Shown: piece by piece, positions 5,512 through 10,100 of the stretch | Layout of the letters: each line of letters begins with the position of its first letter | Position numbering within the stretch: position 1 is the stretch's first letter | DNA from: Pseudomonadota bacterium | Lineage (GTDB): Bacteria; Pseudomonadota; Alphaproteobacteria; Rhizobiales; Xanthobacteraceae | Assembly (NCBI GenBank): GCA_023390695.1 | Contig: JAEWCJ010000226.1 | Span: 1 to 10,100 of the forward strand | Length of the DNA: 10,100 nucleotides | Reading direction: 5' to 3' | Made by a program: the position numbers and the translations under genes | Notes under the pieces: model-generated | The model's input: only the letters and a program-made list of their open reading frames with translations | Database searches by the model: none | Told to the model about the DNA's origin: nothing

Positions 5512-5689
5512 ACTGAACAGCGCGCTCGAGAACGATCTGCGGCAATTGTCGCCGGAACAGTTCAAGCAGGTCAGTGAGGTCGTCGGCAAGGTTCAGCGCA
5601 GCCAGGTAAGCCAAGCTGATGTAAATCGTCGGGTAGCGAACATGAGCGACGCAGAGTTCGATCGTCTCAAGGATTCGTGGGGCTGCTGA
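5489..5689 (+). CDS. small protein with C-terminal NMSDAEF tail, 66 aa
   Basis: I chose ATG 5489 because the strong GAGGAGGA (5473-5480) is placed correctly for it; an in-frame earlier start at 5411 lies inside the previous gene without such a site. The reading frame overlaps the previous gene by 23 nt. The protein is a short, helical, charged polypeptide: a helix-prone stretch (about 5-37, with LENDLRQLSPEQFKQVSEVVGKV) followed by NMSDAEF (51-57) and a terminal WGC. The next protein ends in the same kind of tail. The tail may be a docking signal for a shared partner. No family name can be given. Confidence 0.55.
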   Translation: MTTKNHDELNSALENDLRQLSPEQFKQVSEVVGKVQRSQVSQADVNRRVANMSDAEFDRLKDSWGC

Positions 5690-5691
5690 CC

Positions 5692-6501
5692 ATGGGCGAG
5701 CTCGATGCAGTCAGCGAGGAACTGGCGCCAGAACACGATGAAGCGGCAGCCACACCGGCAGCCACGCCGTCAGTCCACGACGACGATCTCGCTGACCTTT
5801 TCAGCGAATGGGACAAAGCACATGCTCCGGATGTGGCCGAGCCGCAGCTTGTCGAGAACGCTGCTCCGCTCGCCGGGGAGGGCCGACCGCAGACCGATAA
5901 CCCGCCGCACACGCCAAAAGGTCTTCTCGACCTGTTGAAGCAGACTAACGCCGCCCGCGATCGACTTGTTGAAACGCAGAGCGCCGGCGCGCAGTCGATC
6001 TATGCCGTCCCCGGCGGTTTGGAAATGGCGATCAAGATGGACACGATCGCCGCCTTTGCAGAAACCGCACTGCAGGGATTGCACGCCCAGGAGATGCAAC
6101 GCCGCGAGGGGGAAGACGGTGCGGCGGTGCTTGCTGAAGCCAGCCGCCGCCTTGAAGGCATGGATGTGCCGGAGGGGTACGTCGAACGTTGGCTTATGGC
6201 TGAATACGCCGCCAATCCTGACGTAAAGCGCGCCTGGGACAACCGCAATCGAAGTCAGGACGACCGCGATTTTGGGTCGGTTGTCATCGAGAACGCACTG
6301 CGACGCCTAGTCAAGGACGCGCGCAAAATTCCGTCCGCGATTGATCACGAGGCGACGGCTGATCGCATGGTTATCAGCGCGTACATGCGCGGAGGCGGCA
6401 AGGCGCCGCCCCCGGAGGACAGCAAGGCATATTCGCGGCGCCTGCAAAATATGACGGACGCTGAGTTCAACAAGCATCGCGAAGAAACATACGGGATCTG
6501 A
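5692..6501 (+). CDS. acidic protein with NMTDAEF tail; possible scaffold/assembly protein
   Basis: At 269 aa, the protein starts with a strongly acidic, Ala/Pro-rich and probably disordered third (about 1-80, with EELAPEHDEAAATP and HDDDLADLFSEWD). A helical middle follows (LLDLLKQTNAARDRL, MAIKMDTIAAFAETALQGLHAQEMQRR). Then comes a region with EGYVERWLMAEYAANPDVKRAWDNR and a C-terminal domain ending in NMTDAEF and YGI (about 253-269). Acidic N-terminus, helical core and short conserved C-tail fit internal scaffolding or assembly proteins of phages, and rhizobial prophage proteins with a similar NP...AWD...C-tail layout come to mind. This is not proof. The ATG lies 2 nt after the previous stop, implying coupling; a start at 5677 is less likely. 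Confidence 0.5.
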   Translation: MGELDAVSEELAPEHDEAAATPAATPSVHDDDLADLFSEWDKAHAPDVAEPQLVENAAPLAGEGRPQTDNPPHTPKGLLDLLKQTNAARDRLVETQSAGAQSIYAVPGGLEMAIKMDTIAAFAETALQGLHAQEMQRREGEDGAAVLAEASRRLEGMDVPEGYVERWLMAEYAANPDVKRAWDNRNRSQDDRDFGSVVIENALRRLVKDARKIPSAIDHEATADRMVISAYMRGGGKAPPPEDSKAYSRRLQNMTDAEFNKHREETYGI

Positions 6502-6503
6502 CA

Positions 6504-6833
6504 ATGTCACAGGAAAAAGCGTCTGAAGCGGTTGCTGTTCTCGACACCATCGAGGTTGGCCCGGATGCCAAGATCGATCTTGCCGATGAAATGCAGCGGT
6601 TACTCGATCCGAGCGAATGGGAATTCTTGCAAGCGCAGATGCGGGATCTCGGCGCGCCCCTCGAGGTGGTCGTGGAAGAGCTAATCGATCATCGGATGTC
6701 CGCCGATCAATATGCGCGGTTTCTCTATCTGCAGCGCACGGCGCCGGACACGCTCCAATCCGTTGCGGCTAATCACGGCGAGATGGTCGGTCGGCGCCTG
6801 GCGCGGGCCTTCTTCGGTTTCAGGGGGGTGTAA
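6504..6833 (+). CDS. hypothetical phage operon protein, 109 aa
   Basis: This is an unrecognised, acidic, helical protein. It contains LADEMQRLLDPSEWEFLQAQMRDLG, an amphipathic helix LEVVVEELIDHRMSADQYARFLYLQR, and a small-residue/aromatic C-terminus (GRRLARAFFGFRGV). It starts 2 nt after the previous stop, with only a weak ACGGGA ribosome site. Its TAA is directly followed by the ATG of the tail fibre gene, so it is the last short gene before the fibre. That position in phage operons often holds chaperones or baseplate/tail adaptors, but nothing in the sequence decides between these. No paralog is present in the window. Confidence 0.5.
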   Translation: MSQEKASEAVAVLDTIEVGPDAKIDLADEMQRLLDPSEWEFLQAQMRDLGAPLEVVVEELIDHRMSADQYARFLYLQRTAPDTLQSVAANHGEMVGRRLARAFFGFRGV

Positions 6834-8267
6834 ATGGGCTTTCCGTATCAGAGCACATCTGTCTCCGGCTATAACTCCAATCCGCCGGCGGATGACGGGT
6901 CGCAGACCGATGTGAACCGCGTCAGATGGGCCACGATCAAGTCGAAGCTGACAGACCCGTTCTCGTCCTTCGCGTCGGCGGTCAACAACGCGATCAGCGC
7001 GGCATTCGGCAAGATTCCCGGCGGCGCCGGTGTTGCCGACACTGCGGTCAGTTACGCGGTGCTCTCCGCGGACCAGGGCAAGCTGATCCGCGCGACGGCG
7101 GCAGGCATTACGATCACGACGCCGGATGCCGGGGACGTCGGCGGCCCATTCCTATTCCGCTTCTTGAACGATAGCGACGGCGACGTTCAGTTCTCCGCCT
7201 TCAGCGGACAGACTATCGATGGCGTCGCGAGCATTTCCGTGCCGTCGAAGTGCGGCCTGACCATCGACACGAACGGCACCAACTGGTTCACCGACGGCCA
7301 GAACTTCCAGCGCACGCAGATTGTGCCGCAGGGTTACCTGACCCTCATCCCGGAATCGACGGACCCGCTCAGCCCGGTCCCGAGTTCGGATCAGTCCGCG
7401 AAGACGGCGGTCTATTACCGCCCGGACAAGGGCGATCTCATCCCGATCCCGAACGGTTCGAATTTCGCGGTCAAGTCGTTCAGCGAATTGACGCTGGCGC
7501 TGGTCTCGAACCACGTCGCCAATGCGATCTATGACGTCTTCGTTTTCGATGACGGCGGCACGCTGCGGCTCGTCACCGGTACCGCATGGAACACGGCGAC
7601 TGCAGGCAGCGGCGCGCGCGGCACAGGTGCCGGCACGACCGAGCTGACGCGCCTCAAGGGCCTTTTGGTCAACAAGAACCAGATGACCGTCCGCAACGGC
7701 GCAACGACCTACACGATGGCCGCGATGAGCGGTCTTTATGTTGGCACGCTGTACATGGACGAGTCGAACGGGCAAATCACCTGCCACGTCACCGCGGGTC
7801 AGAACCGAAAGTGGGGGGTATGGAATGCCTACAATAAGCGGCAGCTTCAAATCAGTGCCAGCGATTCTACAACGTCATGGGATACCCCGGGAACGAGCTT
7901 CAGGCAGTCACGCGGGCAAACAGGCAACAAAGTGACTGTTCTGACCGGAATTTCCGATTCCGACATCGACATCATTTTCAGTCAGCACGTCAGGATCGGA
8001 ACGACGATCGCTGAGTTGTCTTGTGACATCGCAATCGGCATTAACTCCACGTCATCCGGATCCGGATCAATCGGTCGGCATTACAAGAGTCCTGGGGTGG
8101 GAATAGCAGTGCAAACCGGCGCCACGGTGAATGCGGAATATGTCTTTAGGGGCAACCTCGGAATCTCAAGCATAAACTGCTTAGAGCGCGCTCCCTTTGG
8201 ATCGAGTAGCAACACTGCGTTCGATGGCGGCAGTTTTATGCGGTTGACAGCGAAATGGATGGGCTAA
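6834..8267 (+). CDS. phage tail fibre / receptor-binding protein, 477 aa
   Basis: The likely role is binding the bacterial surface receptor at the tail tip. The N-terminus (YNSNPPADDGSQTDVNRVRW and LTDPFSSFASAVNNAI, about 14-52) resembles the virion-attachment end of fibres I recall from rhizobial prophages. The middle (about 70-320) is beta-rich with many G, T, S, N and D residues. Near the sequence WGVWNAYNK (327-335) a C-terminal domain begins that runs to the end, FMRLTAKWMG. WNAYN is a recurrent joint in such fibres. Base composition drops at this joint: about 62-63% GC in sampled lines before 7800 and about 53% over 7801-8220. The TAA stop (8265-8267) overlaps the stop of the opposite methyltransferase. 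AGGGGGG upstream of the ATG serves as ribosome site. Confidence 0.75.
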   Translation: MGFPYQSTSVSGYNSNPPADDGSQTDVNRVRWATIKSKLTDPFSSFASAVNNAISAAFGKIPGGAGVADTAVSYAVLSADQGKLIRATAAGITITTPDAGDVGGPFLFRFLNDSDGDVQFSAFSGQTIDGVASISVPSKCGLTIDTNGTNWFTDGQNFQRTQIVPQGYLTLIPESTDPLSPVPSSDQSAKTAVYYRPDKGDLIPIPNGSNFAVKSFSELTLALVSNHVANAIYDVFVFDDGGTLRLVTGTAWNTATAGSGARGTGAGTTELTRLKGLLVNKNQMTVRNGATTYTMAAMSGLYVGTLYMDESNGQITCHVTAGQNRKWGVWNAYNKRQLQISASDSTTSWDTPGTSFRQSRGQTGNKVTVLTGISDSDIDIIFSQHVRIGTTIAELSCDIAIGINSTSSGSGSIGRHYKSPGVGIAVQTGATVNAEYVFRGNLGISSINCLERAPFGSSSNTAFDGGSFMRLTAKWMG

Positions 8268-9067
8268 TTGCTGCGCCTACCAATGTATTCGGCGCAAATT
8301 GATCCGAATATGCCAACGCCAGCGTTTTTACTGTCGATGCGTTTCGCGCTGAAGCCCAAATGAGAAAGGCGAACGAGAGTATCGTCAGAAGATGCCGACT
8401 GGTATGGGAAACCACCCAACCAATCGTGCACATCATGCGACCATGACATGCCGCGTTCCCGATATCTCTTGATGTGGTTTAGTGGATTTCGGCCAGTCGC
8501 AAGGAGGCCCGCGCAAAAGGCGGTCTTGAACGTCAATCGCGCGACGGGTTGGAGCAGTGGAGTCTTGCAATATGTTCTCTTCGCAACAGCCCACAAGTTG
8601 CAGAGAGGCGTCTTCTGGTAGATGGCTATCGCCAAAAGCCCTCCAGGCGAAACGAGTGTGCTCGTATGATCTATGGCGCGCCACAAGTCGCCGGTGTGGT
8701 GAAGAACCCCCCAGGAATGAACCACGGGAAACTTTCTTGTTTCATCGAAAACGTCTTTGTGAGCGACAGACCACAAGCCCGACTTGGCGCGTGATGACAG
8801 CAGCGCGCGCGTAGCATCGACGGAATGCGGATCAACATCGATACCATGGACTTCCGAGGCGCCAAGTTCGAGAGCCGCCAGCATGGATAGTCCTGATCCG
8901 CAGCCAACATCGAAAAAAGGTTTTCCCTTAATCGCCTCACGGCCAATGAGACGGTCGAGTCCTTGAATGGCCGCATCAACGCGGCGCCCATCAATCGCAC
9001 CGACGAAGCTCTGCCAGTTGCGACCGAAGTCAAAACGCGTTTCGGGAGCAATCGGGAAGGCATCCAT
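8264..9067 (-). CDS. class I SAM-dependent methyltransferase, 267 aa
   Basis: The protein transfers a methyl group from S-adenosylmethionine to an unidentified acceptor. The Rossmann-type signature is clear: FFDVGCGSG (51-59, SAM binding), GIDVDP (75-80, with Asp77 for the ribose), KDVF (104-107), GVLHHTGDLWRAI (120-132) and LVSPGGLLAIAIY (138-150). The later RGMSWSHDVHDWLGGFPYQSAS segment matches, from memory, a methyltransferase group often found in polysaccharide or glycan clusters, so modification of a surface sugar is a fair inference. The length is complete. The ATG at 9067 has GAAAGG upstream and a candidate promoter. The gene is opposite to and overlaps the fibre gene by 3 bp, as expected of a lysogeny-expressed cargo gene. 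GC is low (47% and 55% in two sampled lines), like the fibre 3' end. Confidence 0.8.
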   Translation of the reverse strand: MDAFPIAPETRFDFGRNWQSFVGAIDGRRVDAAIQGLDRLIGREAIKGKPFFDVGCGSGLSMLAALELGASEVHGIDVDPHSVDATRALLSSRAKSGLWSVAHKDVFDETRKFPVVHSWGVLHHTGDLWRAIDHTSTLVSPGGLLAIAIYQKTPLCNLWAVAKRTYCKTPLLQPVARLTFKTAFCAGLLATGRNPLNHIKRYRERGMSWSHDVHDWLGGFPYQSASSDDTLVRLSHLGFSAKRIDSKNAGVGIFGSICAEYIGRRSN

Positions 9068-9094
9068 CAGTCGGCCCTTTCGCTAGTGGTCGAA

Positions 9095-9123
9095 ATTCAA
9101 CCCTAGGCTGCCTCCCCCGTCAA
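9095..9123 (-). promoter_or_regulatory. candidate sigma-70-type promoter for the methyltransferase
   Basis: On the minus strand TTGACG (9118-9123) and TTGAAT (9095-9100) are separated by 17 nt, matching the -35 consensus at 5 of 6 and the -10 consensus at 4 of 6 positions. The predicted start of transcription would lie about 20 nt upstream of the ATG, leaving room for the GAAAGG ribosome site. Alphaproteobacterial promoters are loosely conserved, so this is suggestive only. Confidence 0.35.
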
Positions 9124-9430
9124 TCCCGCCTGCCAGCCCGTATGAGGTCGTATGGCCTTTTCGCTCAATCTTATCGAGCCGGTACGCCGGGTCGCCGTTT
9201 CCTTTCGGGCTTTTCCGCAGAAGTTGTCTCTTCCCCAGGATGGTCCATAGGAATTCTCCGCCTTTGGCAAAGATATTACCGCCGCCCGAATGGGCAGCAG
9301 TTGAAATCTTAACCGAAGCAGTTGAGACTGTCCGTGGGTGTAGCAACCCGGACCAGTGATAAGCCGCAACAGTTCTTGGCAGAACTTGGCCCGATGCCGT
9401 TTGGCGACGGGATAGGGCAACGGCTGAAGA
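9124..9430. other. stretch without a supportable gene
   Basis: Overlapping frames exist on the minus strand (ends at 9083 and 9103), but neither shows a recognised domain, and both run through the methyltransferase promoter area. A 25-codon minus-strand ORF with a GGAG site (ATG at about 9243, MDHPGEETTSAEKPERKRRP) is visible but has no known match. I see no transposase, integrase or tRNA here. Confidence 0.4.
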
Positions 9431-9623
9431 CAATCCGCGCGGTGCGGATTGACGGACGAGCTTGGCGGCTCGGCTCCGAACCCGACCATAATGGCCGGGG
9501 GCGGTGGGCTATGTCCAGAGGGGAAACCCTTAAAAGCCGCCGACCTGTCTCACTGGCAGGTTGCTACCCCCCGGCTGCCGGTCTGCCACCGGCATGGCTG
9601 TAGCAGGCCAATCCAGTGAGGCA
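9431..9623 (+). ncRNA. structured leader or small RNA candidate
   Basis: Several hairpins follow one another. AATCCGC (9432-9438) pairs with GCGGATT (9444-9450). CGAGC (9457-9461) pairs with GCTCG (9468-9472). AGGG (9519-9522) pairs with CCCT (9527-9530) around a GAAA tetraloop. A nested element comprises CTCACTGG (9549-9556) with CCAGTGAG (9613-9620), TGCTAC (9562-9567) with GTAGCA (9600-9605), and GCCGGT (9577-9582) with ACCGGC (9588-9593). The outer right arm contains the GTGAGG ribosome site of the gene at 9628, so a translation-controlling leader is the leading idea. I recognise no known riboswitch class. Confidence 0.4.
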
Positions 9624-9627
9624 CATC

Positions 9628-10100
9628 ATGATACTCGAAATTCAAGCCGACCCGGGCGACCATCGCGCGCCCGCTAATTCTGCGGGTGCATATCAATCTA
9701 CCCGGAGGTCTTTTCTAATGAACTCAGTCGTTTCTATTGCTTCCCTTGCGTCCGCATCTGCCTTATCCCTTGCCACTCCGGCGTCGGCCACGCCTGGCGG
9801 CCAAGCCGAGCTCGCTCGGGTGCTACAGATCATCGAACTGTTGCGCGAGCGCTATGTCTGCGCGGGCTGGTCGATGAACGAACAGTCCGCCGCTCTGGCT
9901 GTCGGATACTTCGAAAGACGTGCGGATGGAATGCGCATTGACGCAGACGAAGAAGGTTGGCAGCACGCAAAGGAGTTTATCTCCGACCACGGCCAGTCTT
10001 TCGATTGGGTATTAGACGGCGATCCCTCTTCCATGATCTGCCAACTCGCTGGCCATTCCCGTCGAGCGGCCGCGGTCGCTACAGCAGTGCAAGATGATCC
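9628..10100 (+). CDS. Tat-exported hypothetical protein (partial, runs off window)
   Basis: The frame is open to the window end. Starting at ATG 9628 the N-terminus contains STRRSFL (24-30), a twin-arginine motif. A moderately hydrophobic stretch follows (about 33-50), with a likely signal-peptidase site after PASA (residue 54), so a folded periplasmic protein is predicted. The downstream ATG at 9718 has an excellent GGAGG (9703-9707) but would cut off the RR pair and leave a weaker signal. The Tat motif and the GTGAGG (9616-9621) 6 nt before 9628 favour the longer form. The mature part has GWSMNEQSAALAVGYFERR and DHGQSFDWVLDGDPSSMICQLAGHS. From memory, similar proteins with MNSVVSIAS-type leaders are common, and of unknown function, in Bradyrhizobium. 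It may be host sequence or island cargo. Confidence 0.6.
   Translation, partial: MILEIQADPGDHRAPANSAGAYQSTRRSFLMNSVVSIASLASASALSLATPASATPGGQAELARVLQIIELLRERYVCAGWSMNEQSAALAVGYFERRADGMRIDADEEGWQHAKEFISDHGQSFDWVLDGDPSSMICQLAGHSRRAAAVATAVQDD
9703..9707 (+). promoter_or_regulatory. internal ribosome binding site, possible second start
   Basis: GGAGG ends 10 nt before an in-frame ATG at 9718. If used, it would give a second, shorter product lacking the twin-arginine pair and so possibly not Tat-exported. Both forms from one gene are conceivable. Confidence 0.35.

Noticed and set aside
8044..8070. Short TCCGGATCCGGATC tandem in the fibre gene
   Set aside because: It encodes a short Ser-Gly linker (SGSGS) inside the fibre and is too small to be a meaningful repeat.
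7795..8267. Variable region of a diversity-generating retroelement at the fibre 3' end
   Set aside because: No reverse transcriptase gene and no second, template-like copy of this sequence are present in the window. The compositional change is better explained by exchange of a module.
9083..9489. Minus-strand ORFs of 116 and 128 aa upstream of the methyltransferase
   Set aside because: They overlap each other in different frames and show no recognisable domain. They lack clear ribosome sites and would run through the candidate promoter of the methyltransferase.
9322..9603. Plus-strand 93-aa ORF
   Set aside because: It spans the stacked hairpins and has no ribosome site or family resemblance; the Pro/Gly-rich end reflects the inverted repeats.
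9090..9645. 11-bp direct repeat TCGAAATTCAA (9090-9100 and 9635-9645) as a possible attachment or insertion duplication
   Set aside because: Several 11-bp matches are expected by chance in 10 kb, and no integrase or inverted ends accompany it.

Overview
The window looks like part of a prophage or phage-derived island in a GC-rich alphaproteobacterium, most likely a Bradyrhizobium-type member of the Nitrobacteraceae. This assignment is from memory of protein style, not a search. It rests on the N-terminus and C-terminal domain style of the tail fibre, the small ITTIGAID-type basic protein at 1295-1873, and the Tat-exported MNSVVSIAS-type protein at the right edge. No rRNA, tRNA, CRISPR array, integrase or complete insertion sequence was seen.

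Left part (1-1873): small plus-strand genes. These are a coupled 82-aa unknown, a protein with a helix-turn-helix-like segment, and a basic conserved hypothetical. Between them lie non-coding DNA with a strong hairpin (531-560) and a palindrome spanning a start codon (1280-1295). From 1874 to 2349 there is no supportable gene but several perfect inverted repeats. A 15-bp sequence at 301-315 recurs exactly at 2301-2315.

Middle (2350-6833): a compact plus-strand, late-type phage operon with many ATGA/TGATG overlaps. It opens with a small-terminase-like protein. It continues with small unknowns, a candidate internal virion/ejection protein, and a long acidic protein that may act in virion assembly. 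Three of the small proteins (3334, 3603 and 5155) are diverged copies of one another, built on an LPDGR...[VI]PG...Y motif with a faint SAP-like look. Two neighbours (5489 and 5692) share a C-terminal NM[ST]DAEF tail. No large terminase, portal, major capsid or tail-tube gene can be seen, so the module is deleted, split or satellite-like. A 10-codon ORF (MTNGFFLGGG, 5117-5149) looks like the stub of a lost gene.

Right part (6834-10100): a 477-aa tail fibre whose 3' third is clearly lower in GC than the rest. Its stop codon overlaps, on the opposite strand, the stop codon of a SAM-dependent methyltransferase that has its own candidate promoter. Together these look like an exchangeable receptor-binding plus surface-modification cassette. 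After about 550 bp without a supportable gene comes a strongly folded RNA-like region. Its outer stem pairs with the ribosome binding site of a Tat-signal protein that runs off the window.
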